DNA of 64,000 nucleotides from Neostapfia colusana (lineage: Eukaryota; Streptophyta; Magnoliopsida; Poales; Poaceae). Location: the NCBI GenBank assembly GCA_030760725.1, contig JASWHV010000008.1, positions 55,899,671 to 55,963,670 on the forward strand, read 5' to 3'. The notes under the pieces are model-generated. The model was not told where the DNA came from. It saw nothing but the letters and a program-made list of their open reading frames with translations, and searched no databases. Position 1 is the first letter of the stretch; every line of letters starts with the position of its first letter. A program made the position numbers and the translations under genes. Shown piece after piece: positions 45,701 to 57,822 of this stretch.

Positions 45701-45942
45701 ATGGACAATAGGTTATAATCCAATGATTCAATGTGTAGAACATGTAAAAGAAAGTGTTGAGAGGAGATTGCAATTTTACCAATACCTATTACCCTTCCTT
45801 GGCTGTTGTCTCCAAAATAGATGCCTTCATTTGGATCATCATTTTCTTCATACTCAACAAACATTTTCCTCTCTCCGGTCATATAGTTAGTGCACCCACT
45901 ATCTAGCACCCATTTAGTGCCACCGGAGGAGTAGGCCTGCAA
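42714..45942 (-). pseudogene. Sirevirus pol (PR, INT, RT, RNase H), broken
   Basis: Protease DSGCTNYMTG is at about 45870-45900. The integrase zinc region keeps HRRLAH, and its Cys pair is read in a shifted frame after a one-base loss near 45435. A TGA near 45228 replaces a Trp codon position in the core. Later D (RSDNGSEFKN) and E (VAERKNRT) residues are intact. Another one-base loss near 44052 separates integrase from RT. RT has YVDD at about 43659-43670, and RNase H has TAEAEY and the LADIFTKPLD tail near 42770. Four lesions make it inactive, but domain content is complete. Confidence 0.93.
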
Positions 45943-45948
45943 AATAAT

Positions 45949-48317
45949 TTAAACATTGCTCTTAGGTACCCAAACTTGGTTGGGTCCTTTGAGATTAGTT
46001 ACTAGGCATTTGGGCACCCACACACAAGTTTTTTGGAGTGGCCCAACATATTTTGCATAAACTTTACCATACTTGCTTTTCATAAGAACATAATATGCAT
46101 CGAAATTATGAAATACTATAGATTTTACATTTTTGGTAATCTTATGTGAGGTAGATGCAAGGTTGTTATTCTTGTCTTGACTTAAGTTTTCTTTCACGAA
46201 GGCTACGAATTTGCTATTGTTTTTAAGGATTCTAGCATTTTGCTTTCCTCCCCTAGTATATCCAAGTCCATCTTTGATGAAGGGAGATCTTGTGATTGTG
46301 TATGCACTACGTGCATATTTGATTTTTTCTTTATCAAAGATCCATCTCTTGTGTGTATTCTTGCTTTGTGCCTCTTTGATCTCATTTTTTAAGTTTAAGA
46401 CAATGCTAGCACATTTACAAGTTTTAGTGTTGGATTCTATATTTGTTGAGAGAGAGCTTTTGGAGGATGAATTAATTGGGACACTTGACTTAAGTGAGTC
46501 AAGTTGTGCTTCAAGATTCTTGTGAGCTTTGGTTAAGCTTACAAGTTCATCTTTAAGTGCTACATTCTCACTTTTAAGCTGAACGCATGTCTCCTTGCTC
46601 ATGGCAAGTTCGCTTTCAAGTGTTCTACACTTTTCTCTCTCAAGTTCAAAAAGTTTCTCAATCTCAAGGTTTCTTTCCTTTTCAAGGATAAGCAAATCTT
46701 CTTGTTGATTGAGAAGCTCTTCTTGTTCAAATATTTCATCCGATAGCATTTTCATTTTAGCTATAGCCTTTTTGTTTAATCCTCTAAACATGAATTCATT
46801 TTCACTACTACTATCAAAGTCACTATCATCTTCAATATGTAACTTAGAAGGTTTAGTCATTATCTTGCGCTTTCCTTCCTTTGCCATGAGGCATGTGTGA
46901 CTTTGACTCTTCCAATCACCCTTGTTTGGCAAGAGTGATTTCTTCATGGTTGGCCTCTTGATGGCTACGGTTGCCACTTTTTCTTCATCTTCGGAGGAGG
47001 ATTCTTCATTTGAGTCCCATTCTTCTCCGATGTGGGCTTGTCCATATGTCTTCTTCTTTGTGAAGAATTTCTTGTCTTGCGGCTTCCCATCCTTATTCTT
47101 TCTCTTGTCATCTTCCTTGCTATGGGGGCAGTTCACAATGAAATGCCTATGTTCTCCACAGTTGTAGCAAGTCTTCTTTGTTTTGGACTTGCCCTTGTCT
47201 TTGCTCTTGTTCTCATAGTGATGGCTTCTCCTTCTCCTCATCAACCTTTTGAATCTTTTGATGAAGAACGCCATTTCTTCATCATCCATGTTTGTGCTCT
47301 CATCATCACTTTCTTCATCTTCACTTGTGAGTTGTGTTTCTTTTGCCTTGGACTTGGATGTGGCCTTGAGAGCAATGCCCTTCTTCTTGGATGAAGTGAT
47401 CTTGGCCAAGTCATTGGCGTGTTGGGCTTCCTTCTCCATCATCTCATGGTTAATGATCTTCCCTAGCACTTCATCCGGAGTCATCAAATGAAAGTTTGGA
47501 CTTTCCCGGATTAAGGTGCATAGGGTCACATTGCGAGGCATAAATTCTCTTATCATTCTTTTAACCACCTCATGGTCATTCCATTTCTTGCATCCGTACG
47601 CCCGACTCTTGTTGATAAGAGTTTTGAGTCGGTTGTACATTTCTTGAGGTGTTTCGCCTTCTTCCATGGCGAACCTTCCAAGCTCTCCTTCTATCATCTC
47701 AATCTTAGCTTCCCTCACGGATCGGTTTCCTTCATGTGCGATCTTGAGGGTGTTCCAAATGTCTTTGGCGAGCTCCAACCCATCTACCTTGTTAAATTCT
47801 TCAATGCTCAGAGATGAGTTGAGCACGGCTGCTGCTTGTGCATTGCGATGGATTTGTTGTTCTTGTTCTAGGGTGAGTTCATCCTCGTCTTCAGGGATAT
47901 CTATACCTGTACATACCACATGCCAAAGACTTGGGGTCAAGGAAATTAGATGCAACTTCGTGTTGTATTTCCACATGTATAGTTAGTTCCATCAAAGTGA
48001 GTTGGTTTGCCTAGAGGAATTGATAAATAACTGGAATGAGAATTTAGTCGTTCATAGTTAAAAGGATATCGCGAGTAGTCTTGTTGACTACTCTTGAGTT
48101 TCTTCTCTAACTTCTCCTTCTTTTTCTTTCTAGCCTCCTCCTTCTTCTTTTTGAGGAGTGCCATGAGACGAAGAACTTCTTCATCTTCTTCTGAGCTTGT
48201 AACGTCTTGTGGAGGAGCAACTGCGGGAGGTGGGTTAGAACCTTGTTCTTCAAAGTTGCTCGAACATGCTCCTTTTCCCTTGTTGAGATCAATTTGGCTA
48301 CCGACCTTGTCCCCCAT
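45949..48317 (-). pseudogene. Sirevirus gag, one frameshift
   Basis: ATG at 48317 starts an N-terminus with a Lys/Glu-rich coiled coil. A one-base loss near 47975 shifts to the long frame that ends TAA at 45949. The Copia gag core lies at about 47970-47430. A zinc knuckle CYNCGEHRHFIVNC is at about 47180-47140, followed by acidic and coiled-coil regions to about 46430. The TAA is in frame with pol, and the bases after it read ATTATTTTGCAG, so Gag and Pol may be separated by a leaky stop or by splicing. Confidence 0.88.
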
Positions 48318-48353
48318 CTCCTCTCCAAGCGGTTAAGCTTTTGTGCAGAGTTA

Positions 48354-48368
48354 GGATCTGATACCAAT
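48354..48368 (-). other. Primer binding site of Sirevirus
   Basis: The plus strand reads GGATCTGATACCAAT directly before the LTR. Its complement ATTGGTATCAGATCC is a tRNA-iMet priming site. Confidence 0.88.
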
Positions 48369-50075
48369 TGAAAGTTGCCTAGAGGGGGTGAATAGGCTAA
48401 TAAAACCTGAAATTCAAATAAACAGCGGATAAAACCAGAACAGGCCGGACTAGTCCGGTCTGAGGTCGGACTAGTCCGGTCTAATCCTAATTTGTGTTTT
48501 AGTTTTCCTTTTAAGTTTGTTTGAGCAGAAAATATGTGGTAGTCAAGTGATATCACTAATTAGTTGAGAATGGTTAGATTGCAAAATAATAGAACAATTT
48601 GTGAGAAATACACAATGAAAGCTTGACAAGTAATTTTAGTGAGCAATTTAAATAGTAGAGAGACCAAGGGACACGATTTATCCCGAGGTTCAATTCCACA
48701 TAGGAACCTACGTCTTCATTGAGGAGTCCACTAAGGACCGGGTCTTTTCTAACCCTTCCCTCACCGAGCGATCACCAAGATCAAGCCCGGGCTTTTTCAC
48801 TATCAATCGAATGTGAATACAATGATCTTAGGGGCTACTCACACTTTGAGGTTCCCTACACCAACCAAGTAGTTCTAGAATTCAAAGTACAACTGTTAAA
48901 AACTCAAAATAACAGTTAGAGTGCAAAGGAATCAAACCGAGAGCTCAAACGTCGGTCACCACGTCTTTCCTCTCACAAGAACCACTAACTCCTTAATATC
49001 CAATCTTAGGGGTCTAGAAGGTGAGGAAAGAGGCTTAGAAGAGCTCTAGGAATGAGTTTTCAGTGCTTGGGTTCGTGTCTTGCCAATTCTCAGCCGGGGG
49101 GTCTCCTTTTATAGAAATCCCGGCATTTAGCCGTTACCAACTAAAGTCCAGACTAGTCCGGTCTCAACCCCGGACTAATCCGATCTTAAGGGACCACTCA
49201 CGTCACCGCTTGCCAAATAAAGTTTTAGTGACCGTTGGATTCAAACGGTCATGAAACCCCGGACTAGTCCGGCCAAGAACGGACTAGTCCGATCTCAATC
49301 AGGAACCTTTGTTCCGTATGAGAACGGACTAGTCTCGTAGGGGCGGACTAGTCCGGTCTTACCAGGCTTAGTCTAAAAACTCTCTCAACTGGAGTGCGGA
49401 CTAGTCCAGCCAACCTTGGACTAGTCCGAGCTCACACAGGAACCTTTGTTTCGTCCTAATTTGGACTAGTCTGAAAAGATCGGACTAGTCCGGCCTGTGG
49501 AGCGGACTAGTCCGATGGCACTCAGAGATTTCTTCTCCGGACCTAAGTGGCTTAGTCCGCTTAGCGGACTAGTCCGGCCTCTTGGGCGGACTAGTCCGGC
49601 CTTCTGAGACTTAGTCTCATAACAGCTCAGACTCACACAACAACGGACTTGTCTGCCTTTAACGGACAAGTCCGAACTGACTCAGAGACTCTTTATCCGG
49701 TCTAAAGCGGATTAGTCAGGGTATGAACGGACTAGTCCGGCCATTTGTCCGGACAAGTCCGGTCTTCTCTTTTCTTCATATCTATGACTACTTCGTCTCA
49801 TGATTCTAACTTTCTATCCTTCGTTTGAGCTCTCTAGTGATTCTCAAGCACTCTAAAAGAGAAGACCCTATACACAACTAGAAAAATGTGAAGATTAGTA
49901 GAAAATGCTATTTTCTACTCTTTCAAGTCTTCTTCTTTTCCTTTTGCTTCTTGAGAGACTCCATATCCATTTCTTTGATAAACACCTGTGCTCATACTCA
50001 GTAGAAACTTATTAGCATCTAAATTGCCGTCATCAATCAACCAAAACCCACGGGGATTACCTAGATGCACTTTCA
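48369..50075 (-). repeat. Sirevirus 5' LTR (1707 bp)
   Basis: TGAAAGTTGCC at 48369 to GCACTTTCA at 50075 (terminal inverted repeat TGAAAGT/ACTTTCA). The minus-strand TATA box is at 49106-49113. It contains the same palindrome array as the other LTR, with somewhat fewer copies (about 49145-49765). Confidence 0.94.
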
Positions 50076-50365
50076 ACCTCTCCGACGTGCATGATGTGTT
50101 TCACGTATCCCAGCTCAAGAAGTGCTTAAGAGTACCGGAAGAACAAGTACCAATGGATGAACTTGAGCATCAAGAGGATCTGACCTATGTAGAGCACCCT
50201 GTCCGAATTTAGGACGTGAAGGAAAGGGTCACAAAGAACAAAGTGATCCGTTGGTGCAAGGTACAATGGAGCCATCACACGAAAACCAAAGCTACATGGG
50301 ACCGTGAGGAAGACCTCAAGGCAGAATTTCCTCATCTATTCTCCACTCTATCGAATCTTGAGGGC
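50076..50365 (+). pseudogene. Tekay-2 integrase tail and chromodomain, 3' piece
   Basis: Continues the integrase tail after the Sirevirus (VHDVFHVSQLKKCL) and then the chromodomain with CKVQWSHH and ATWDRE (about 50250-50330), which in this clade directs integration to modified chromatin. An in-frame TAG follows HPVRI at about 50211. Removing the Sirevirus and one target copy keeps the frame across the junction. Confidence 0.9.
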
Positions 50366-50375
50366 GAGATTCAAT

Positions 50376-50391
50376 TTAAGGGGGGTAGGTT
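50376..50391 (+). other. Polypurine tract of Tekay-2
   Basis: TTAAGGGGGGTAGGTT immediately precedes the 3' LTR, with the same core as Tekay-1. Confidence 0.9.
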
Positions 50392-50539
50392 TGTGACACC
50401 CTCAATTTTGTATTCATGCATGCATACATAATTCATATAGAGAAACATTTTTAAAATAAGTGGAAACAGAGAAAGAATAAAAAAGATAGCCAAAAAGAGT
50501 CAATTCAGTTCACCGAGGAGCGCCGTAGACACTTCTCGC

Positions 50540-51530
50540 GGCTGCTGGCCACGTGGCGCCTTTGGAGCTCCCCTACGAAAGGGGTGAGGTCCGGCACTAA
50601 CTGGCTACGTGGCAGGCTTGGGGCTTGCCTCTGCGGAAGGGGCGAGGTCCTACCCCGTGGGACACGTGTTGTTCCCAGAGCTAGTCTCTGCGGAGAAGCG
50701 AGGTCCAGTTCCGCGGTACACGTGTCGCCTTCGGAGCTAGTCAATGCGGAGAAGCGAGGCCCAGAACCGCGGGACACGTGCCGCTCTCGGAGCTCGCCTC
50801 CGGGAGGTCCGACCCACAGGACACGTGTCGCTCTCGGAGCTCGCCTCCAAGAGGTCCGGCCATGTTGGACACATGTCACCCTCGGAGCCCACCTCCGAGA
50901 GGTCCGACACTGTTTGACGCGTGTCGCTCTCGGAGCTCACCTCCAAGGAGAAGGTCCCGATGGACACATGTCATCCTTGGATCTCACCTCCGAGGAGAAG
51001 GCACTATTGGGCACGTGTCATCCTCGGAGCTCACCTCCGAGGAGAAGAGAAGTCCAACACTGATGGACACGTGTCGACCTCGGAGCTCATCTCCGAGGAA
51101 AAGGGAGGTCTGACGCAGTTGGACACGTGTCGACCTCAGAGCTCAACTCTGAGTAGAAAGGAGATCCAACGCTTCTAGGACTCGTGGCACTCATGGAGCC
51201 CACCTCCAAAGAGAGGGGGGGGGGGGGTCTAGCACTGACACGTGGCACACTAGGAGCCCACCTCCGAAGAGAGGGGAGGTCCGGCACTGACACGTGGCGT
51301 ACGCGGAGCTCGTCTCTGGAGAGAGGGGAGGTCCCGACCCACCAGACACGTGGGGCACGTGGAGCTCGCCTCTGAAGGAGAGGGAGGTCCCGCCCGCCAG
51401 AAGCATGGCGCACGCGGAGCTCGTCTCTGAGGAAGTGGGAGGTCCCACCCGCCTGACACGTGGCACAATCAGAGCTCATCCTGAGGAAAGGTGAGGCCCA
51501 GGCCCCCGCTGGACACGCGGAGCCTCCGGA
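50540..51530 (+). promoter_or_regulatory. G-box/hairpin array in Tekay-2 U3 (3' LTR)
   Basis: About 19 units as in the 5' LTR, with CACGTG cores at about 50551, 50666, 50719, 50774, 50821, 51016, 51068, 51125, 51239, 51289, 51345 and 51456. Several distal cores changed by single transitions to CACATG or CGCGTG, the pattern of 5-methylcytosine decay at the central CpG. Confidence 0.72.
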
Positions 51531-52293
51531 GCTTATCCCTGCGGAAGGACGAGATCCTTAAGCGGTTTTTCTCCTATACGCGCGGGAATACCCGGTGCTG
51601 AGGGAAACCAACACGATTTCACGCTGCTACCGCACAAAATCTACTAAAGATAAGTTGTTAAGATTCAAAAACAAATCAAATAGGACTCTTATTTGAAATC
51701 CAATCGGAATAGGACTCTTCTTTTTACGGTTATAAATAGAACCCGAAACAACCCCTTGGTCGTAACATCTTTTCCCAAGCCGACAACTTAGAGGCCCTAG
51801 CCCCAACCTCGCTGAGCAAAACCCCTTCGCCGGAGTTCAGTCACCGGAGAACCGCTGACGAGCCCCGACACGATCGCCGGAGGAGAGCCGACGATCTTTT
51901 GTGCTGCCATTGCTAGGAGGAAGGCCCCGAAGGAAGTAAGGTAGGTCTCCATTACCACCTTACGACGACATCGCAGTTTTCTTCGCATCTGTTTGTTCGA
52001 TCCTTTCGAACAGAAGCTTTTTCGTGTGGACAGGTCACGTGTTGATCGGTTCTTAACGGTGGGATTGATCTAGATCTTGAGTTAAGATCATCTCCACATC
52101 CACACTTGATCCTTACACCTATGTTCATCGTAAAACCCCATGCAAGCCATTAAAACATGCAAGAACACGTACAAACTGATCTAATAAAAACAGCACTATA
52201 GGATTAGCATGCATATGCACCATTGCATCTTGAGTAAGGATTGCGCATGATGTTTGATTGCTGTAAATTTTGTATGTGCGTGATCGTAAGTAG

Positions 52294-53470
52294 AAGGACA
52301 AGCTCAGGGAGCTATCTACGAAGGACTACAGAACCAGGAATTTGAGATGCAAGAGCAATAGAAACCACAGGAACAAGGCAAGTGCCACTTGACCATATTG
52401 ATCCCATGTTTTTTGAAAATTGTTTTGTTTGTAAAAATGTGTATGCTTGAGTCAACTTGATGGGAAACCCTTTTATAGGAGTTTACTAGTTTTGTTAACC
52501 ACCCTTGTCGACAGGGAAAGTTGATGAGTCGGGTATGGTCGTTTTACTTTTTCCTTCGCTAATCTACGGGATATGGGATGCGGCTTAGCTGCTAATTAGG
52601 TAAGTTGGTAGATTGTTATGGACTGTGGAAGGCGCGTGGAATGGAAGTCGAGAGAGGACTGCCCTAGGAACTGCATGGCACAAGAGGGGGCCCGTAGGTG
52701 GGAGAATGGTGATTCGAGCCTGCTGGTGAAACCTTAGTGAGTCCATACATCTAGTAGCCCCTTTGTAAAGGCTATTTTATGATCTCTTGGCCATACACCG
52801 ACGGTTGTGTACTGGTATAATGGAGGTTCTGCAGTCGCTGACGGGTGACGAAATCACAAACTTGTGGGTAAAGTGGTGCAAACTCTTAAGAGTGTAAAAC
52901 TATCATGATAGCCGAGCTTACGGTCACAAGCGCTTGGACAACTCACATGATTAGAGGGGAGGTTTGGGATGGATATTTGGTTTGGTTATTGGGAAGGTCA
53001 TTGGTTTGGGTTTGGTCATTGAGGTTTGGTTTCGAGACTGTTGAGTCTTGGTAATGAGATTGGGACTGTTGAGTCGTGATAATGACCTTTGGTCTCGTTA
53101 TGAGACTGGATTGAATATGAGATGAGATGGTCATGAATATGAGATGGTATTCATGAGCATGAGAAAAAGTTGAGAAAGATATATGTCTAGATGAGACATG
53201 AAAAGAGGTGGAATATGATGGAGCTATGTTAAAGTTTTAATTGGATACATGTTGGGATTAAATTCACTTAAAGCTAGTTGTTGTTTTTACCATGTTTTGA
53301 GAAATAAACTTTGCTTTTATGTAATGAGCCTTTTATACCTACCTTGTTGTAAGATACATGTCATACTTCCCGCACTTGTTGAGTACGACATATACTTACC
53401 CTTGCATTATCATACATCATCAGCAACAGGAGAGGAGTACATCGAAGAGCATGTGGTACTAGGCGTGTGA
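52294..53470 (+). pseudogene. Acidic LTR reading frame, decayed copy in Tekay-2 3' LTR
   Basis: The internal exon 52294-52377 has an in-frame TAG after EMQEQ. The last exon from 53430 lost two bases near 53457, moving the stop. The GC donor and both acceptors are kept. Confidence 0.5.
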
Positions 53471-53737
53471 TCTACCGTCAACTTGCCTGTGGAGTAGGAG
53501 ATGGAGCCGCTGCTGCTGTTTAGTTTTGCTTCCGCAATAGTTTAGAAGACTTCCGCTGCTAGAATAAGACTTCCGCTCCTAGAATGAGTTAGAGACTCAT
53601 GAGACATTGTAATAAAACCCTATTATTTGTGGTTATATTCTGAATTCAGTTTGTGGATTACATGTATATGTGTGATGAACATCCTAGGCACACATATGCA
53701 TCAGCTGGGTTCCGTTTTCACGGGATCGGGCGTCACA

Positions 53738-54108
53738 TGAAAAGAGGTGAATCATGATGAAGGTATGTTGATGTTTTAATTGGATATATGTTGGGATTAA
53801 ATTCACTTAAAGCTAGTTGTTGTTCTTATCATGTTTTGTGAAATAAACTTTGCTTTCTGTAATGAGCCTTTTTATACCTACCTTGTTGTAAGGTACATGT
53901 CATACTTCTCGCACTTGCTGAGTACGACATATACTCACCCTTGCATTATCATGCAACATTAGCAACAGGAGAGGAGTACTTTGAAGACCCTATTATTCGT
54001 GGTTATATTCTGAATTCAGTTTGTGGATTACATGTGTATGTGTGATGAACATCCTGGGAAAACATATGCATTTAGCTGGGTTCCGTTTTCACGGGACCGG
54101 GTGTCACA
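53738..54108 (+). repeat. LTR-6, right part
   Basis: Continues the LTR interrupted at 32177, from TGAAAAGAGGTG to GGGTGTCACA at 54108. The last acidic exon (about 53974) is cut by a deletion of about 170 bp relative to Tekay-2. No PBS follows 54108, so LTR-6 is a solo or truncated LTR inserted into LTR-7. Confidence 0.85.
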
Positions 54109-57100
54109 GAGTGGAAATCATCCCTGTAGACTTGGTGCACGTACACCAGAGACACAGACGCTACGCTGGACCTTCTGTTCACGCAAGGAAATTACGAGGG
54201 ATACCCCTAGTGTACACAGAATTTTAAGGAATACATTCCTTACTATAGAAAAATTCTGGAAAATTCTCTAGCAATGGTATTTAATCTATAAAACATAATA
54301 GAAGTGGTAGATGCCGAGTTAAACTGTGTAAGACTTACAAATTAACTATACCTTCCATAAATCATTTAAGTAGTTAAAGTATAAGAGAACTTACGCTGAG
54401 GCTCTAGATTAAGTAACACTCATACAAATGATTATCTAAAACTTCACCAAAATCTTCCTAGTAAATAACATTTTATCTCTAGAATATAATAGAAGTAACA
54501 CTTGTCCAAAACAAGCCATTGGAAGTGAGAAGGTAACCAAAACCTTCTAGAAATCATTTAAATAACCATAAAATAAGGAAAATCACTTATAAGCTTTAAA
54601 ATAAATAATCTCTTCACCAACAATTATCCTAAAATTATCAGTCTTGTTACCTCTGTAGTTTTATTTGAATTTCTTGGGGTTACCTCCGGCTTGACTCTTA
54701 TTCGTTAAAGTTACGTATTGTAGCAAACGAAGAGTTCGCCGAGGGACCTGAAGACCCAGATTACAAAGAACTTCTAGAAGTCTGTGAAGGCAAGCTCTAA
54801 CCCCCTTGATCATTATTCCTCCCATGAATTTGCAAAATTACCCTGATAGCCTGTTTTTAATATGCATGTTTTTCGTGATTACTTTTAAATGTTGTAGCAG
54901 CTAAGACCCATTTGGCTAGTGGTTGCGTAGTCACGTGTTTGACATGTGAAGTGCCACAAACCCTCCTTGACCTTATCAACTCCTTGACGCCCTTAGGCCC
55001 TGTCGTCACAATATAATGTGATGACGTGTGTGATCCCTTGAAAGTAGAATGCTTAGGAACCCTCGCGATGTTCGCATCGTGACTCACTACAATTAATCAT
55101 CGGATTTTTGAAAAGTGTGAAAGGTGTCTTGGTGGTGTGAGTTAGGAAGTGGGATGGGAATGGTGTTATACAACTTGTGTGGGGTGAAGTGGGGAAAAAG
55201 GGAATGGTTGAGGCGGGATTTGGTGAATGTGTAGTGCGTGCTTCGGTGTAGTCCACCTGTCATGGGCCTTGATGGAGCCGCCTCACCAACTAAAGGACCG
55301 GTTCATATGACCTCGTCATAGTGATTTCGTACAACCACAGAACCTGTATGGGCAGGATTCCCTCTCTTGGTGACTTCCACATGAGCCATATGGGTGCCAG
55401 CCGCACACCCGACCACCTAGGCCGCCGTGGGCTTGGTCCCTGTAGACCACATACCCAGCGGCTATAGGCTAGGTTCAGGTCAACCTGAGGACACCCCCTA
55501 GGCAGCTTAGCGCCCACTTGGCACCACATGGCATGACACGTAGATAAACACACATACATAGTAGCCAGGTCAGCACCACCTCAGCAAAGGCACACATGTG
55601 GCAGCCACCTCGCACACCCCGGTCTAGGTGGCGCCCATGTGGCGCACACGTAGCGAACGCGTGACGTGACACATAAGCAGTGTAGAGCACATGGCATCCA
55701 AGCTAGCACCCTGTTAGCAAAGACACACATATAGCAGCCACCTTAGTATCTTTCTTAGGTGGCAGGCCGGTCATCAGCCACATCGGCAGCCAAATCCAAG
55801 TGGCAGCCCGGTCAACGGCCACATTGCTGCCACATCACTGGTTTGCAAGGACCAGTGGAAATCAGCCCTGTAGACTTGGCCTATGTACACCAGAGACACA
55901 GACGCTATGTTGGACCTTCTGTTCACGCAAGGAAATTGCTAGGGATACCCCTAGTGTACACAAAATTTTAATGAATACATTCCTTAGTGTAGAAAAATTC
56001 TGGAAAATTCACTAGCAATGGTATTTAATCTCTAAAACATAATAGAAGTGGTAGATGCCGAGTTAAACTGTGTAAGACTTACAAATTAACTATACCTTCC
56101 ATAAATCATTTAAGTAGTTAAAGTATAAGAGAACTTACGCTGAGGCTCTAGATTAAGTAACACTCGTACAAATGATTATCTAAAACTTCGCCAAAAACTT
56201 CCTAGTAAATAACATTTTATATCTAGAATATAGTAGAAGTAATACTTGTCCAAAACAAGTCATTGGAAGCGAGAAGGTAACCAAAACCTTCTAGAAATCA
56301 TTTAAATAACTATAAACTAAGGAAAATCACTTATAAGCTTTAAAATAAATAATCTCTTCACCAACAATTATCCTAAAAAATTATCAGTCTTGCTACCTCT
56401 GTAGTTTTGTTTGAATTTCTTGGGGTTACCTCCGGCTTAACTCTTATTCGTGAAAGTTACGTACTGTAGCAAACAAAGAGTTCACCGAGGGACCCGAAGA
56501 CCTAGATTACGAATAACTTCTAAAAATCTGTGAAGGCAAGCTCTAACCCCCTTGATCATTATTGCTCCCATGAATTTGCGAAATTACCCTGATAGCTTGT
56601 TTTCAATATGCATGTTTTTCGTGATTACTTTTAAACGTTGTAGCAGCTAAGACCCATTTGGCTATTGGTTGCGTAGCCACGTGTTTGACATGTGAAGTGC
56701 CACGAACCCTCCTTGACCTTGTCAACTCCTCCTTGATGCCCTAAGGCCCCATCGTCACAATATAATATGATGACGTGTGTGATCCTATGAAAGTAGAATG
56801 CTTAGGAACCCTCGTGATGTTTGCATCGTGACTCACTATAATTAATCATCGGATTTTTGAAAAGTGTGAAAGGTGTCTTGGTGGTGTGAGTTAGGAAGTG
56901 GGATGGGAATGGTGATATACAACTTGTGTGGGGTGAAGTGGGAAAAAGGGAATGGTTGAGGCGGGATTTGGTGAATGTGTAGTGTGTGCTTCGGTGTAGT
57001 CCACCTGTCGGGGACCTTGATGGAGCCGCCTCACCAACTCAAGGACCGGTTCATATGACCTTGTCATAGTGATTTCGTACAACCACAGAACCTGTATGGG

Positions 57101-57147
57101 CAGGATTCCCTCTACCTTCTTGGTGACTTCCACATGAGCCATCTGGC
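54109..57147 (+). repeat. 1.75-kb tandem duplication within LTR-7
   Basis: 54110 to about 55397 and 55856 to about 57147 align over nearly their full length with scattered substitutions and small indels (period about 1746 bp). Between them, 55398-55855 is made of short CACATGGC, GGTGGCAGCC and CACACAT words. The duplication copied the internal acidic exon: 54724-54789 is open, and the copy at about 56470-56535 has a TAA. Confidence 0.85.
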
Positions 57148-57822
57148 GGCCAGTAGGGCACGGGGACCAAGAAAAGACACGGGGGAGTCATTACCCGTGG
57201 TCCGGCTGGGAGAGTATTTGCCCGAATAGCCCCTAGGTGCGTCTCGAGGTGTGATTGTGGGGTTAGTCGGGGAAGATGAGGCGAACGTTACGCTACTCCC
57301 TTGCTAGGAGAGCTTGACCTGTGGGTAAAGTGTACAACCTATGCAGAGTGTAAATTCGGATAACCGTTGTCACGGTATTGGCACACTATGTTCTGAGCTC
57401 TTATTGATTAGTCTTAGCATGTTTCCTTGATGTAGTTGAGTGGCAGTGTTTGCCGTGTTTTGGACATGACGGTTGTGTGTCGGAACTAGTAAAGCCGTGG
57501 GGCTTGAAAGTTCGAATAAAACTTAGGGAACTAGCGGGATGGAGTTCAAATCCCCCAGGTCCCACCAACTAAAGTCAGGATACAGTTACCTCCTTTTGCT
57601 TTACAAAACCTTCTTTCAAAAGTAACCCTGCATGAATGCTTTTCGGCAACTCTAAGCCGTATAGCCCTGCCTTGCTACGACCTCCTTGTATGAAACACAT
57701 CCCCTTGAGTAGTGTTAGGGCTTGCTCAGTACCTTCTGTACTCACTCTTGCCTTCTTCACGAACCTCAGATGCAGAGGAAGAAAGCGAAGAAGAAGACGA
57801 AGCACGATTCAATGACGAGTAG
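54724..57822 (+). CDS. Split acidic reading frame inside LTR-7 (unknown function)
   Basis: Internal exon 54724-54789 (66 nt) follows TTACGTATTGTAG and ends TGTGAAG before GCAAGCTC, again a GC-type donor. The last exon 57770-57822 follows TTCACGAACCTCAG and ends TAG. The phase-1 join gives an open, strongly acidic frame with GPEDPDY in the first exon and EEESEEEDE in the second. The non-acidic frame of the internal exon has a stop. The second copy of the internal exon (56470) carries TAA. Start and function unknown. Confidence 0.42.

Larger units (their letters stand above)
38011..50075 (-). mobile_element. Sirevirus-type Copia element with extra 3' ORF
   Basis: A 12,065-bp minus-strand element flanked by the 5-bp target duplication ACCTC (38006-38010 and 50076-50080). 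Order on its own strand: 5' LTR (50075-48369), PBS, gag, protease, integrase, RT, RNase H, a palindrome-rich spacer, an extra ORF, polypurine tract and 3' LTR (39740-38011). Long Gag, an extra ORF in envelope position and a GGGGGAGAG-type polypurine motif (40020-40052) fit the SIRE/Maximus lineage. LTRs differ by about 3% by eye. Confidence 0.93.
32178..53737 (+). mobile_element. Tekay-2: chromovirus Gypsy element with internal pol deletion
   Basis: LTRs 32178-35694 and 50392-53737, with target duplication TGAAA at 32173-32177 and 53738-53742. The internal parts are leader, gag, protease, integrase C-terminus and chromodomain; RT, RNase H and most of integrase are deleted. The Sirevirus at 38011-50075 splits the integrase tail. 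The two LTRs differ at about 11 of the first 175 bp. It sits inside LTR-6, a relative. Confidence 0.95.
50392..53737 (+). repeat. Tekay-2 3' LTR (3346 bp)
   Basis: TGTGACACCC to GGGCGTCACA. It has the same layout as the 5' LTR with TATAAATA at 51731-51738. A deletion of about 200 bp between TATGGGA and TGCGGCTT near 52580 removes 5' LTR positions about 34338-34540. A run of about 13 G near 51222 is a second difference. Confidence 0.94.

Noticed and set aside
46211..47986. Plus-strand Ser/Leu/Phe-rich frames
   Set aside because: They are antisense shadows of the Lys/Glu-rich Sirevirus Gag and have no domain of their own.
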